Below, piece after piece: positions 1 to 14,413 of a stretch of DNA of 64,000 nucleotides. The stretch comes from Takifugu bimaculatus (Eukaryota; Chordata; Actinopteri; Tetraodontiformes; Tetraodontidae). The translations under genes were made by a program, and so were the position numbers. The number at the start of each line of letters is the position of its first letter. Positions within the stretch are counted from its first letter, which is position 1. The notes under the pieces were generated by a model, which saw only the letters and a program-made list of their open reading frames with translations, was not told the DNA's origin and did no database searches. The stretch lies in NCBI GenBank assembly GCA_004026145.2, contig CP034992.1:17816603-17880602 (forward strand), read 5' to 3'.

Positions 1-190
1 AAATGAAAGGTGTGATGACAGCCTGGCTGTAAATACAACAATATAGATCACAAATTTGTCATTGAATGTTTAAAAATCACGCTGACTTGAGCTTCAGTTT
101 GGTTTAATAATTGTTGTAAAGTGTTAAAGGTAAACGGTTGAGTAGCTCCTCTACCAGGTGGCCTCTACACCATTATTGTTTGCTCTCACC

Positions 191-191
<1 letters not shown>

Positions 192-255
<64 letters not shown>
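192..255. repeat. (CA)n microsatellite
   Basis: Uninterrupted CA dinucleotide run of about 32 units in non-coding DNA upstream of wnt4. Confidence 0.97.
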
Positions 256-257
<2 letters not shown>

Positions 258-1150
258 TTCAGCCTCATTAACTGTAATGCCATCAGGTATAAGGCCAGGT
301 TTCATTGAAAAAACCCAGAATCTGAGGAAACAAAGAAGGGAGGACACGTTGTCAGCGGTTTGACTCCCAGCTGCCTTCTATTTAGCTGTAAACCGCTGCG
401 CACGTGCAGCCTCCAACTAGCAACAGCTTTCAAACAGCTGCTAAAGTTATTATTTCTGTAAACAGCGGCTAAACCTCTGCAGCACGGTGGAGAGGGCTAC
501 ATTTGGGGAGCTGGACATTACACACATTAAAAATATGAATGCTTCCAAAATATTACAGCCATGTTAACAGTTAATGCTCAAAGTGTTCAAAGTGGTGAGC
601 CTTGGACACCACAAATGTGGACAAAATTAATGATATAATAAGTAATAAGATAACATATGCAAATGAGGTTTAGCCTGTGGGAATGTATTGGTTATACTAA
701 TAAAATGCCGTGTCATTGTTTAATAGGGAAGTTCCGCCAATGACCACGTCTTGTGTTTGGTTCATTCTGAATCTGGTCAGGATTACTCTGAGTAACAACA
801 GGTTACTCTTTCAACTGTGCAAATTACTTCCTTCCCTGAAGAGTTCTGTGGCAGATTTCCTGGAGTAGCTGTCACAACTCTCTCAGTGTAGAATTCAGGC
901 AGCTCAGCTATGAACAAATTAGAGCTCCTTCCCATCCAAAATCATTATTGTCCTTAGGATAATGTCCCATTGGCTTTTGAAAGTGGCCTCATTTCCTATA
1001 AAACCCTCATATGACAGATGCCATTTTGAAAGCAGAAGGAAAGGCTCCATAATTTAACCCTAAATCAGCTGCCCTCTTTCTGGTGACGAGTTAGACGCAG
1101 CCACTAACTGACCTCAGATCAGGACATTAGTTAACTGTAGCTGTGACAGC

Positions 1151-1154
<4 letters not shown>

Positions 1155-1236
<82 letters not shown>
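1155..1236. repeat. (GT)n microsatellite
   Basis: Uninterrupted GT run of about 41 units, followed by a short GTCTGTGTC tail. Confidence 0.97.
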
Positions 1237-1237
<1 letters not shown>

Positions 1238-1772
1238 TGTGTCTTCACATGTGGGTTGGTGTAATTAGGGTCCTTGACAGGTACGTATTAGCTCTGTAAC
1301 TGATCTCAGGGGGTGTTTTCTTGCCCGTCAAGGTCGGCCGCTCCAGGAAAGTTCAGTCTAGCGTAGCCGCTAACATGTTATCATTGGTTTGTGCTCGTCT
1401 TCAGGGGTCAGCTGAATATACTGGAGGTGACAAGTGCTGCGTTTGGACCCGGCAGCAGCAGCCGGACTCGGCTCATTTGTGTGAACGTTTCACACCTGGA
1501 ACCTGGTTCTTCACTTCACTGCAGCGTCTGTTAGAGCTGACGTTGCTCTGCTGATAGCGACATGTCCTCCAAAAAGATTGAGAACACAGCCTGACCCAAA
1601 CACACCCTTAATTTCACTCCTTTCTCTGCTATAAGAGTTTAAGATTAATTTCAGACATAAAGTGCTGAGCTCCAGCTGTGTTGTGTCTCCTCCCCTGTAT
1701 GTCCTTCGCTAACACAGCTGGATCGCGTCACTGTCTGTGCTCCTGCGTTTGTGCATGCTAAGGTGAGCTTGG

Positions 1773-1815
1773 TTAAGGTTAGCGCTAAGGTTAGTGCTAA
1801 GGTTAGCGCTAAGGT
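1773..1815. repeat. 12-bp tandem repeat (GCTAAGGTTAGC-like)
   Basis: About three and a half tandem copies of a 12-base unit containing GCTAAGGTTAG; the second copy has AGTGCT in place of AGCGCT. The unit contains the palindrome AGCGCT. It is a short minisatellite with no function apparent. Confidence 0.75.
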
Positions 1816-1911
1816 AATGCTCGTGTTTCTTAAACTCCCTCAGCTAAAATTATCATTTTTGTTTTAAAAATCTGTTTGTGTACCACACACATAAATATAG
1901 GATAGATACAT

Positions 1912-1914
<3 letters not shown>

Positions 1915-1953
<39 letters not shown>
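1915..1953. repeat. (GT)n microsatellite
   Basis: GT run of about 19 units, ending in GTGGTG. Confidence 0.95.
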
Positions 1954-1954
<1 letters not shown>

Positions 1955-2135
1955 TGTATATGATAGCAGAGATAGTGGCCACCAGCTCTGACACTTGTTT
2001 ATTTTATTACCGAGTCATTTTTCTGCCCTGGAGACATTAACTAACATTAACCGATGATTTATAGGTGGTGGACGTTCAGTTTGCTTTTCTCAAGAGTCTC
2101 TGTGACATTTTAGGATAACCTACTTGATGACAGGT

Positions 2136-2136
<1 letters not shown>

Positions 2137-2185
<49 letters not shown>
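2137..2185. repeat. (AC)n microsatellite
   Basis: AC run of about 24 units, followed by a short CTCACACACACAG stretch and a purine-rich GAGAGAGGGAGG tract. Confidence 0.95.
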
Positions 2186-2186
<1 letters not shown>

Positions 2187-4784
2187 CACACACACAGTGA
2201 GAGAGGGAGGGAGAGAGCGAGCTTGTGTTTACAGTGTTTTCATTGTTCTTTTTATGAACTTTTTTATTTTATTAAGTTAACAATAATGAACAAGACACTG
2301 TCTACTCATGGTTTAGTATACTTGGGATACACACACACGAACTGTAAGTAATGGTTTTGTGATGTCAGCAGATCTGCGGAGTAAATTACCTCCCGGGCTG
2401 GTTGAAAGAGAAGCACTTACACACTCAGATGCACACACTTTCACACAGATACTGTAGCCGACTCAGCAGCTCTCACATCCACATGCACAGTGGAGGGAAC
2501 CCAGAATGGGGATAATGACACCTGTGAGTGGGTTTTGTCAGCCTGTTTACTTTGTAATAGAAACTGACCAGTCACAGATGGTGGATTACTGTAGGAGCCT
2601 GTTTCACACTCGGAGTTTTTCACCTTCAGGACGACACATAAATACACTTCTAGAAGACTAACCGGTGGTGTGAAACAACATTGTTCCCTGATATTTCTCG
2701 CACCGTCCTGAGTTTCTGACTGGTCTTGGACCTGTCGTCCTCCCACCCACGAGCCATATATTCTCCCAGATGTGGTAGATGAGGAAAAGGGGGAATATCA
2801 ACAGAGTTCCTGTTTCTGCTGTAAATGCATGAGCACACACATTAACCCCCCCCCCCCCCACACACACACACACACTGATTTGCCCTACATGAGAAAGTAT
2901 CTCTCTGACCTCCTGCCCCAAACAAATCCTGAATTAATTAAAAAGGGAAATCCCACAGGTCCTCGGAGGCAGAGACACACTTTCTCTGTCTCACACACAG
3001 ATTGAATGTCTCGCACCCTTATGCTGTGTTTAGGGATTAGTGGCTCTTGTTCAATCACAGGAGCGTTTCCAGGCTGACGGAAAGTGACAGAGTTTAAGGA
3101 GCGTTGGCTCACACATAACCAAGCACTTTGATTTTACCAGAGGTCACCGGCAGCCTGCACACACTGGGTGAAACACACGATGCCTGCATGTGTGTGATAT
3201 GACTTTTAAAAACCACCAGAAGGGTGTGTATGTGTGTGTGTGTATGGGAGGGGTTGGATTCACTTTCTCACGTCACCAACGTCTGTGTACAGACCAGGTT
3301 GGTGTTGGCCAGATGCAGCAGGGAGCGCAGGTCTGGTTTAATGATTTAATGGAGAAAAACAAACCCGCAGGTCAAAGACAGACAAAGGTCAAAACCAGGT
3401 AATCAGTCTGAAATCAGCAAACAAAGTCCAAGGAGAAGAGGTAAAGGCCCTAATGAGAACCAGAGGAGGGCTCATTAAGCAGGGAAACAAAGGTGTGATG
3501 CTCAAAGTTACTGTAGATCCTCTCAGTTCAGCTTCCACAACAGCTGAACCCAAACGAGCCGCCGGACACACGGTTCCCCGGAGGACGGAAGCCTGCGGCG
3601 CTGCTCTTTCACCACATTTGTGTTTGCCGCACGCTTCACTCCTCTTTTCTGAGTTATGTAGGAATGTGTGGGTCTAAGTGTTTAACGTTGATGGTGGAAT
3701 GTGCTGTTGTTCTCCAGGTCGTGACGGAGGCCTGCAGGAGGCACCGGAGACCAGGTGAGAGGGGCGGACAGACGGGAGCGGGCTCAGGCTGAGTGAGAAC
3801 AGGACTGCTTTCAGGTAAAGATTGAGCCTTAACCCCCTGAAAACCGTCACAGTCTCCCTTTAGAACTCACATTTTGATTTGGTCCTGCTCCAAACTGAAC
3901 TGTAGAGCTGAAACTTGGTGGCGTTGTTGGTGCGTTTGCTTTAATTATGAGATGATGGATAAGTGAAACCACCATTTGGGTCGATCGTGCTGCAGACGGT
4001 CTCCACCTCTGCTTTATTTAATCAAGATTAAGCGGCTCTGCGATCCCCTCGTGTTCTGATTGCACTGTTTTTTCCCCTCAAAGGAGCAATTATGTGGATG
4101 GATGTGTTTTGCTTTGCTGATAATGGAGTTGTGACGTTCTGCTCGCACACATTTATCTTTGCTTTAACCGATTTATTTTGCCTTTTTACGCAGATTGATG
4201 CAACATTCTTCTCATTAATTCAGTTAGTGCCTTTGCTTTGTCCTGATGTGATGAAGTGTGTGCTGGTCCGGTAAAAAAATCATCTATAATCAGCAACATA
4301 TAAGCTTAAGACCTGAGAATCAGAGCAGATGCTACTCAGGCATCAATTTAGCCTGAAATGTTTGGGTTTTTTTAAACTTTTTCCAAGAACGATGTAGAAA
4401 AAAGAGGAGTGATGAGAGGCTTCTGGTCAAGCAATTTCATATAATCCAACCAAATATAGGATATTGACTAGTCTTTGTATCTGACGACATCTTTGATCTG
4501 GGGTCTGAAGCTGCATTTCCTTAAAGCTTCTGCTCTGATGTAGAGGCGGCGAGTAAGAAAGCAACAACTGTGAGGGAGGAACTACCGTTTTAGACACATG
4601 GAGCTTCCGGCCATTCCCCACATTTGTTGGGGAGGTTTGTGTTGGTGTCGTGTCAAAGTGCCTTAATCATCATTTTGATGAAGATTTATTTGCAGGGTTT
4701 GGGCCAAATAAGGTGTCCACCCTTATTTTGCAATTCTCACAAAATCCACGTCAACCCTTTTATAAATAATACGCAGCATTCACG

Positions 4785-5065
4785 AGGTCCAAAGCACACA
4801 CACATTTTTGTGCATCTTTGTGAGGACTTTCATAGACATAATTCCCCAGCTCTCTTCTCTAACCCTAACATCTCAACTGACCTCTGACCCTGACCTAAAC
4901 CCAACTCTTACCTCAACCTTATAACCACGTCTTCACCGTCCAACTGTCCTTTAAAGTTGAAAACATCAGCCAAAATGTCCCCACTTCTCAAAAATGTCCC
5001 CACATTGCTAGCACAATGAGGAATTTGTTACTCAGTATGCAGTAAAACACACACCCACACACGTA
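4785..5065. repeat. Teleost interspersed repeat (name not known)
   Basis: The segment contains the phrases TTTGTGAGGACTTTCAT, CTAACCCTAACATC, CCAAAATGTCCCCAC and TCTCAAAAATGTCCCCACA in that order. I recognise this layout as a common fish interspersed repeat: a 'gtgaggac' head, a degenerate 'aaccctaac' middle, then paired 'aaaatgtcc(c/t)cac' motifs. I cannot name its family from the sequence. It looks old and diverged, with no coding capacity. Confidence 0.6.
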
Positions 5066-5212
5066 TAGTTGAATCAATAGTGCCTGACCAGCCGAACCCT
5101 AAATACTTGAATTAATATAATTTCATATTTTTCCATATAGAAATTAAAACTCAAAATGTTGACCTACCAAAGTCAGGCCTCACAAGATGAGTGAATTCTC
5201 CTAATTGGGTCC

Positions 5213-5214
<2 letters not shown>

Positions 5215-5281
<67 letters not shown>
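5215..5281. repeat. (CA)n microsatellite
   Basis: CA run of about 33 units, followed about 100 bases later (near 5388-5430) by an imperfect GT-rich stretch. Confidence 0.96.
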
Positions 5282-5285
<4 letters not shown>

Positions 5286-8010
5286 GTTTCTGGATATACT
5301 AATGATTCATAGGGAGTAGCTGAGTGTTATTACAGTTTGGAGGGCTCTCACTTGTCAAAATGGCCCCTGGGTGCACACATGTTTTAGTGTGTGTGTGTGT
5401 GTTTGTGTGTGTATGTGTGTGAGTGTGTGTAGCTCTGTGATATTGTTAAACTAACATAAGTCAGTGAAGAGGAATTTAAGATTTCTTTATGGGTGAGCTT
5501 CATTTATTTTTCAAAGCTCAGCAAATGAGACTGTCAGAAAAGTCAGAAATATGGAACTCGGCAAAATCAACCTGCCGTCATCTGACAAAGCTGTTGTGGC
5601 TGCAAATTACACTCAGGCTTGTGATTTTACTTACGTAAAATGTTGCTTTTCCTTTTTTCCCCCTGCAAGACAAACAATCCCTGTTGAGCCAAGCCTGAGA
5701 CGAGTGTGCGAGCAGTTGTGAGAAATGCAGCGATTCATTTTGACTTGTTTGCGAGCTGAAATGTTTTGCCGTGTGTGCACGCATGTACGCATGTGTGCGG
5801 CTGACAGGAATGTGCTGGGTGCAGTAATTGAGCGATAAGATCTCAGCAGGAGGCTCAGGTGTCGACAGACACAGAGGGATTGATGAGACGCAGCGAAAGG
5901 ATCTTCAGCCAGTTTCCTTGATTTCCAGTGGCTGCATCTGTGAGTCAAAATCAAACAGTTTTGGAGGGGGCAGAGGTCAAGCTGAGGCCGGGTGGCGCTG
6001 AGTCGGCTGTAACGGGGACACCGGGCACCAGGTTCTGATGTTGAACAGTGTGAGGAGCAGTAACAAAGAACTGGGGCAGGATGCCACACAAAAGCAGGAA
6101 CTGCCCTGGCCCCCTACTGGAGACCAGGAGCATGAGCGGACTGGGGCTCTGACCTGGAAGTGGGTGGGCCCCACTTTATCCAGACACCTGAACGCATCAC
6201 CATAAATCAGAGTATTTCCAGTTGAAGTGGAGAATTTCATTTGAACATGTGGATAGTCCAAGCAAACAAAAAAGTGCCCACATGTCCAGAGCTGATTGAA
6301 TCCTGCGTCTTCATATCCGAGACTGCAAGTCAACAGTCTTGACTTCATTTTCTCAACATAAACAACCAAAGAAAGTCACCAGATCAGCCTCAGAGAAAAC
6401 AAACAAACAAACAAGTGAATAGATAAAACACATGTAAATGAACAACACACGAGACACCTCATGTCAGCACCCTGCTTCTTCCTGTCATGCCCCCCCCCAG
6501 TCTGGAAATGTATAAAAGCCATTGTGCACAGTCCATCCAGATAGTGCAGCAGATACAGCTGATAGTGAGATTACACTTGTTGTCCTTGTTCACGAGACGA
6601 TGCAAACATAGTTTACAATAGTTCCCAGTTGATTCATGGTTTTTTAAATAGGTAGGATCATTCTGGGATACTTGGAGGAGCCTTAAAGTGGTTTGAGCTG
6701 CATCCAAACACACTTCCTACTGTTATTGGTCCCACTAGACTAGCATATTTCTGTGTGTGTGTGCGTGAGAGTCTGTGTGTGTGCGTGGGGGGGGGGTAGA
6801 TATTGGGTTATGAAACTTTAAACACCTCATCCATTAATCTCCACATGGTGGAAGTTTGGAGGGAATGCAGATGCAGGAAAGGTGGCAGCTCATTATTGAG
6901 AGAATAGAAAATAAACAACCTCACAAACGCTGAACAGAAGAACACGATTAAAAACCTTAAAATGTGCGTGAACTGCAATAAAAAAGGGGAAGTGTGAGGA
7001 AATCCACACAGAACCAACTCGCAGCATCTCATGAAAACAAGTCTTGTTACGTTTGAAGCAGAACAAATGTATTTTAAATTCCATTCAGAGTGTTTTACAG
7101 CCCATCAACAGTCACTTTCCGAAGAGAATTCTTTCCTTCATGCAGGAGGAAAGTTTATGACCGTTGGCCACATGATCAAATGTCTCTTTTGGACACTGAA
7201 TAGCAGTGTGGACATCTCTGTAGAAGGCTGCCAGGGAGCAGGCACGCACGATTTTCCCCAGGTTGATTAAGGAAAGACAGAATCTGAGGAAGATGATAAA
7301 CTTGTGCTGAACTAGAAAAGACAGGCGGATTTAGACGATTTTGATTCTAAGTTGCTTATTCGCGACATAAAATCCTATAGAAAAGAATGTGTTATCAATG
7401 TTATAAGTCCACAGCTGTGTTTTAGAGTCTCGATCAGCACGGTATCACAATAGAGAATTAATACCAAAAAGTGATTATGATGAGAGTCACGGACATGAAC
7501 ACACATTTAAAATATCAAAAAAAGGTAAAGAAGAGCTGTCGTGGTCGCCTCTGTGTGACCAGCACCAGTCCAGACTGGGAAGACAGGTGCGATGGAGCCG
7601 CATCAAAGCTGACGCATGTGTTTTCCTGCGCGGTGCAGCTGCGGCAAACTACGAAAAAAGGGATTAAAAAGAAGGCAAAGATGCCGGCGTCTGACCCTTG
7701 GGCCCGTGGGGTCGCCTGTCTGTCATCGTCGGGCTTCTGTGTCTCCGACTGGAGCCAATTTGTAGAGAATTTGTAACCCTCCATCCTCCCCTCTCTGCTG
7801 CTCCCATTCAGGCTGACGTTTTTCTGCCGGAGGGGTGTTGTCACAACACACTCAGACACACAACAACCCACCCACACCGACCACACCTCCGCACCCTCAT
7901 CATCACCATCATCATCATCACCTCCAACATTTCTCTATTTTACAGCAAGAAAATATAATTAATAGACATTTAACCCTTAAAAATTATGTCTACACCCATC
8001 ATCTGATGAC

Positions 8011-8012
<2 letters not shown>

Positions 8013-8077
<65 letters not shown>
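8013..8077. repeat. (GT)n microsatellite, left arm of an inverted pair
   Basis: GT run of about 32 units. It is followed 88 bases later by a long CA run, so the two tracts are inverted copies of one another and could pair. Confidence 0.97.
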
Positions 8078-8081
<4 letters not shown>

Positions 8082-8164
8082 CTTATGTTGACTCTGTCTA
8101 CAAAATAGCTTCCTCAATTTTCACCTGATGAAGATACACATTCTGACCTGACCCCACCCACCCC

Positions 8165-8165
<1 letters not shown>

Positions 8166-8249
<84 letters not shown>
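8166..8249. repeat. (CA)n microsatellite, right arm of an inverted pair
   Basis: CA run of about 42 units, complementary to the GT run at 8013-8077. Confidence 0.97.
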
Positions 8250-8251
<2 letters not shown>

Positions 8252-8590
8252 CTCGTCTCTTCCCCCTGCCCTGTCCGTCTGCGTCGCTGGTGTTTTGGTG
8301 ACCTTCCACGTGAGACTCACTGACATTTTACTGATGGAGTCCATCTGATCCACCTTCTGTCTCAGGTGTCCCTCAGCGCTGCTCATAACACATCAGTCAC
8401 CTTAAAGCTGCCCTGCAGCCCCAAAACACACATTCTCACGACCACCAGCAGTCATACAAACACACAGAGATAAAATCGCACAACACTGACACACACAAAC
8501 ACATAGACACAAGTCTATGTTTGGGACAGAGAAGGATGAGGACAAATGGTGTTAACATAGAATGATACGATGCTCTGAGCTCAACAACAT

Positions 8591-8796
8591 GCACACACAC
8601 ACATACACACACACACACACACACGCACGCATGCGTGCATATGCACAAAATATGAGATGGTAAGGAGAGGGTGAGAGAGAGGAGAGAGAGAGAGAGGCCT
8701 GAGGCAGATTCTTTACAGCAGTTTCCGTCCTGGGTGGTGAGAAAACTAAACACACACACACACACACACATACACACACACACGCACACATGCACA
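8591..8796. repeat. Compound CA/GA simple-sequence region
   Basis: Two interrupted CA tracts (about 8591-8622 and 8752-8787) flank a GAGAGAGA purine tract near 8671-8696. Low-complexity DNA. Confidence 0.85.
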
Positions 8797-9063
8797 TGCA
8801 CACATGCGCAGACACACACAGTTAGAAGTTCTGAGTATCAGAACAGAGTAATGGACTGAACTCATATTAACTGTAGTGGGAAGTGGAAATTAAACTGGGA
8901 CCATTTTTGTGCACCTGTGTGGTTCTAGAGGTGGTAATTCCATCCGAGACCCCCTGTGTGACCCCAAAACATGCTGACCCCCCCTGCCTGAGGCTGCACG
9001 CAAGCCAAAACACACACTCTGCCAAGCCACACACAGTCATAGACACCAGCTCACCTCCAAACA

Positions 9064-9065
<2 letters not shown>

Positions 9066-9152
<87 letters not shown>
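9066..9152. repeat. (CA)n microsatellite
   Basis: Uninterrupted CA run of about 43 units. Confidence 0.97.
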
Positions 9153-9156
<4 letters not shown>

Positions 9157-12100
9157 CCACAAAGCAACAATGCATGCTCTGTAATTTATAAAGTTATTTT
9201 TTTATTATTTGTGTGCATTAGCTAAAGGTAAGAGATCAAAGGTAAAAGAAATTAAATCTATAGTTGTATATCACGAAGATGATGATGTGTTCTTATGTTG
9301 ATTGTGGGTGTAATGAATTTATTACAGGTTTACCCTCTATATTACAACAAATGTTAACTTTGGATGTCTTAAACACCAAGGAATCTGGATAAATAGAACA
9401 TAATTGAAATTTATGATGTACAAAGTTAGATCCTACCATTGTTTAGTTCAATAATCAGCCATTGGGGGCAGAAGAGCAACACAACGGGGCACCTGCTGTG
9501 TTATTGTTGCCCTAATTACGTCTTCTAATGTTCTGCGTGCACATTTTTCTGCAAAACCGCTGCTGGACGTGGGTTTAAAGCGGAGCGACGCTGTCAGCGG
9601 GGAGTGTTTGTGGTTGTAGCGGTGACCCTCTGCACCAGCGGCCTCCCTCACAGTCAGATTTTAATCATTTCTTGTTGATTCAAGCCATTGTGTTTTTAAT
9701 CCCTGACACTTGGGTAGAAGCCTCGGGTAAGCTGCGGCGTGGCGCGCGCGCGCCCGCGAGCTCTTTTCCTTGGCAGCATGTCAGGGATGGAGATATGGAG
9801 CGTAAGATCGATCCGGCCTCTTCAGCTGCGTCCGACACAAGCGGCTCAGAATACATTTTCACTCAGATATAGTTGGAACCATTTATTTTGTTTGTTATTT
9901 TATCAGTCCGTTTAAAATTTGGCCCGGCTCAGCCGGCCCACCAGTTCCAGGCCTGCTGGCATCCTGTTAACAAACCACAGAACATAATTCTCTCCCAAGA
10001 AACATACTGGCTGACCTTAGAGGATTTCACAGAGAAGCTGCAGCTTCTATTGACAGACCAACTCCTGTATAGGAGGTGAAGTCTGCAGGAAGCCTGAGAG
10101 GAAGGAACCGCCGTTATTTATGATGCTTCAGAACAAGGTGATGTTTATCTTATAGTGACGGAACTCAGAGTTTAAGAGTTTATTCCACCTCTCCTCTCAT
10201 GGATGCCATCATCTTTTCTATCATGTAAGAAAGTCAAAGAAAATTCTGAATGAATGTGAAACCTACAGCACATCTACCATATCCTGCACACATTACCAGA
10301 CAATGATTTATTCTCCTTTATTCTCCTTTATTTTTAATTTCCAAAGCACATTTAGCATGTAAATGATTGTATAAAGTGTATTTTTACTTGTTAAAGCTGT
10401 CTGTGGAAAATGGTGGCCATTTTGCATCATTCTTTTAATTATAATAAACTCAAACAAACAAAAACCACACAGACATACATATTCCTTTATAAAGCATTCT
10501 TTGCCCCAGAATTGGGGCTATTTCCATCTCTGTGGTGTCCAGCCTCACCTGGTGCTGCCCATTACAGCACATACTTTCCCCTTGAGCATCGCTTGTGTAG
10601 TTTATATGAAAAACACAGCTACAAGACAAATCAGACAGATTCATTGCAAATGGAAACAAAAGCCCAGATTCAGCTGCGATTCCATCTGATCTGCTGCTTA
10701 TCATCAGATAGCATGTGGAGCCACCCAGAGATTCCACACAAACCACATCTGTTAAGCACATGACCCTGCAGCCATGCAACAGCCAGGTCAGCCCAGAGAC
10801 AGCAGGGCTCGCCGAAGCGCTCCGCTAAAGCAAATAAGTCACGGTGCAGGAGAAACAAAAGACATGGGAGATGAGCTTGATGCAATGCTGTGTATACAGT
10901 GTGTAGGGGAAGGCTGGGAAAGGAGAGCAGTGAGGCCGTTATCACCCTTTGAGACGGGATGGCTTTGTCTCGCATGAGCATTGCTTCAGCATGAATGTGT
11001 GCAGTGATGATCTCTTCCAGATGATGGTTTACATGATGATATCTTATTGCCTGCCATCACTTGACTTGCAGGACGAGCTGTGCTGTTCTAATCAGAACTG
11101 AATACCAACGCGGCATTCTCCATGTCATCGTTCTCGTGTTCTGTTTTTTTTAATCGTATGTCCTGTAACATCAAACCTCCGCCTCTTTGCCGGGTCCCGG
11201 GGGTTCCGTTTCAAGGGAATAAATTGGTTTAGGCCTAAGTCTGCACTTGCAAGTGCCTGTGTATGAATTTAGGAATTAACTAATCATGTGCATGTGCCAT
11301 GTTATCAGATATGATTCCATATCTGTGTCAGACCAGAAACCAGTCCATGTTGCTGCCAGTTTATTCCCATTAATCACTCTTGTAGCCAGAAGGCACGGCG
11401 GGCCAATGGATGGAGCGGTACGTCTGTAACTCTAAACCACAATGCCTCGACGCTTATGAGCATCGTCCATACGCCATCGATCACACATCTGGATCCTATT
11501 GTCCCATGCCCTAACATCAGACAGTCATCTGGATTCCATGGTGGAAGAGGGCGGGAATGGTGCGGAAGGAGGGCACTCCGATTACTGGTAGGGTGATTAA
11601 TCATAACCATATTGAAAATAAGATGAGGCAACGACAGAGTTGGACCACAGGGCAGAACGAGAATGGCCTCATATCGGTCCGCAGAGTTGATGTGCTGTTG
11701 AATCGGACGCTGAAGCCAAAAGGTGAACATAAAGCCTGCTCGAAGGTTGAATGCTAAGATGTAACTGAGAAGTGAAGGTGGATCAGGGTGTAGCTCTGTT
11801 TTCTGTTAGCATAAACAAGAAAGATCTGGGAGAGCCTGACGTCTGACTGCAGGGCTGCTGCAGAAAGTTTGAAAAAGTTTGTCATCTTACTTTTTCTGTC
11901 CGTCGAATGTTTAACGTATTTACAGCACCTGCAACAAAATAAAAATTAGACGCCCATTTTTAATCCCCTCCCGCTGATTAATTCACAGGTGGTAAATGAG
12001 TATCAACATGATCAAACTATCAATAAGATTTCAATCACATTCAAAATGATCAGAAATTCTTATTGTTTATGTCTTGATTCATGTGTGAACTGCAAATACA

Positions 12101-14359
12101 TCAATATGGGCAGAAAGTAAGAAAGTATCTCTTTATTTATTTATTCATTTAAATGCATGCTGTTCAAACTCTATGGAAATAAAAACAGGTAGGAACAGAA
12201 ATATTCCTTGTGTAGTGCATCATGGAAACATATTTCACCATTTATATGCCAAAAACCATCTGCTTGAGAAAGAAGAATGTAATAAACTGATGCAAGGTGT
12301 GTGCAGAAGAATGAGAACAACTTGCTTTTATCTGAATTCACCCACCATCGTGTTGGGAAACACTTCACGATGCCCTTTTTCCCGTTTACGACGCACTAAA
12401 ATGCAGCTCCGTCCGCTGTTCCGCACACACGGCTGCGACCAAAAAGAATCACCCTCACCGAATGTCTCACCGCTTTAATCTCTAAATTCCTCTCAAATTC
12501 ATTCCATGACAATCCTCTCATAATGTGGCAGAGGGGAGAGTGAGGCGGAATGTTTAAAGCAGAGAATCAATAAAAGTCTCGTGTGATTTAAGTGAGACTC
12601 TCCAGATGCTGGACACTGGACAAAACTCCATCTACTTCTCCTGTGCCTTCAGCCTCCACCTCGCCTGCCCGTGATCAAAGAATGCAGGAATGGGTGTTCC
12701 AGCGTTGTCTCATCCTCTGTTATCCACTGACCTTCACAACATTTGTGCACACGCAGCACCAGGATGTTGCCTACGCACGTGAAGCTGAGCAGCACCAGTC
12801 CAGAGTGCCGCTCCACCATTCACCCACTTTCTCATCAAGAGATGCAGCACAGCTTTAAACGCTCTACTAGAACATCAAATGACCATGAACCCACCCTCGC
12901 CATGAACTGCCAAACCAGTGTCTTCCATCAGTTACCAGACAAAACTGTGGGGTAAATTCCCATCAAGGCTCCATGTTCCTGTGCCAGAAAACAAGAACTG
13001 ATACCACTATGACAACCCTAACCCTCACTTCTAAAATAGAACCCTACTGAACTGCTTTCCTGGTTCCAGAGCTTTGCTTTGCTTCCTTAGATATTTCCGA
13101 CGACTCCAGTTAACCCAACAATCAGCAAACATCCCAGGTTAATCTCCAGTCTGGACTCCTGACCAAAGCTCTGGGTCTGGTGTCCCGGGCGCCACTTCGG
13201 CTGCCTTCTGCTCTTCAGGGATGGTTTCAATGCACAGATCAATTACATCACTGTGGTACAACACCTCCATTCTCTTCCCTTCCACTGGTACTGGGGCAGT
13301 TCCAGTTGTTCCACCTTGATGTTGACAGTGATCGGGAGGCTTTGAAAGTGATCTGCATTAATTGATATCGTGGTGTCATAAGATATCTCACTGTTTATAC
13401 ATGGATGTAGCCCCGCGTGAACATTTGCACACCAGATCACAGTGTCACCGCTGATTCCCTTAAGTCTGGAGAGATCCGTCAATTACTAATGTTGATGTTG
13501 GACTAGCAGAGGTCAGGGGACTTTTCATGGGGCGGATTAAATCTTATTTGTTGGTCAAATCCACTAGCATTCCAATGTGTTGGCAACTGGAAATAGAGAG
13601 CAGAGCAGACATGCAGACGAAGCCTGTCTCCAGCCAGGTTCCTGGGAATATCAGCAGATGAACATCAAACATTTTGCGCCGTCTTTGATCTGCAGATTAA
13701 AGTAATTGATGCTGAGTTTTATGGAATGGAAGGAGTTCAGTGTATGGAATATCTTCTCCGGCTGTGTGAGGCCGTGCCCATAAGAATCTGGATGAGACAT
13801 TCCACACCCCACCCTCCTCTCATTCAACTCCAACTTCAGTCAGACGTCCCCCCGTCCAGCCCTGGCACCTCTCCTTCTGCCCCATTCAGGGCGATAAGCT
13901 CCAGACCCAACTGTCCTCATCCAGAGTTCACCCAGCACGCACGCACAAATGCAAAGATGTGTATAAGCAAGCGTATGCACAAATACACACACACACGGCG
14001 AAAGGTCTGCTGGTCAGGTGTCCCAGACAGCATTCCCCCATGTGATTAGGCTTAGTGAGCCATCTCCTCACTCAAACCTGTCGCCAGTAGCTCTGCGTGG
14101 CCTTAACACCCAGCCAGCCGGCAACACAACACCCCCGTCTCCGTGAGACACAGCCAGCGTGCGGAGTAAGTCCGTATCCACAAATCCAGGCAGGGTGTGT
14201 GTCAGATTTCTCTTTCACATACATCTGCACTGTGTGAGTGTGTGTGTGTTTATCTGCCTTCTTCAATCCCTAAAGCTGAATGGATTAGTGACAGGACCCC
14301 GCGACAGGACCCCAGTAGAGCACGACAGGACTCTTGTCTCTGGAGCAGTGGTTTTAGGA

Positions 14360-14413
14360 TGCGTGTGTGTGTGTGTGTGAGGGAGAGAGAGAGAGAGAAA
14401 GAGAGGGAGAGAG
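14360..14413. repeat. (GT)n-(GA)n compound repeat
   Basis: A short GT run passes into a GAGAGA purine tract. Low-complexity DNA. Confidence 0.85.

Noticed and set aside
1773..1815. Telomere-like repeat
   Set aside because: The unit is GCTAAGGTTAGC, not TTAGGG; a short local minisatellite.
8114..9191. Several open frames of Cys-Val or Thr-His repeats
   Set aside because: They are translations of (GT)n and (CA)n microsatellites.
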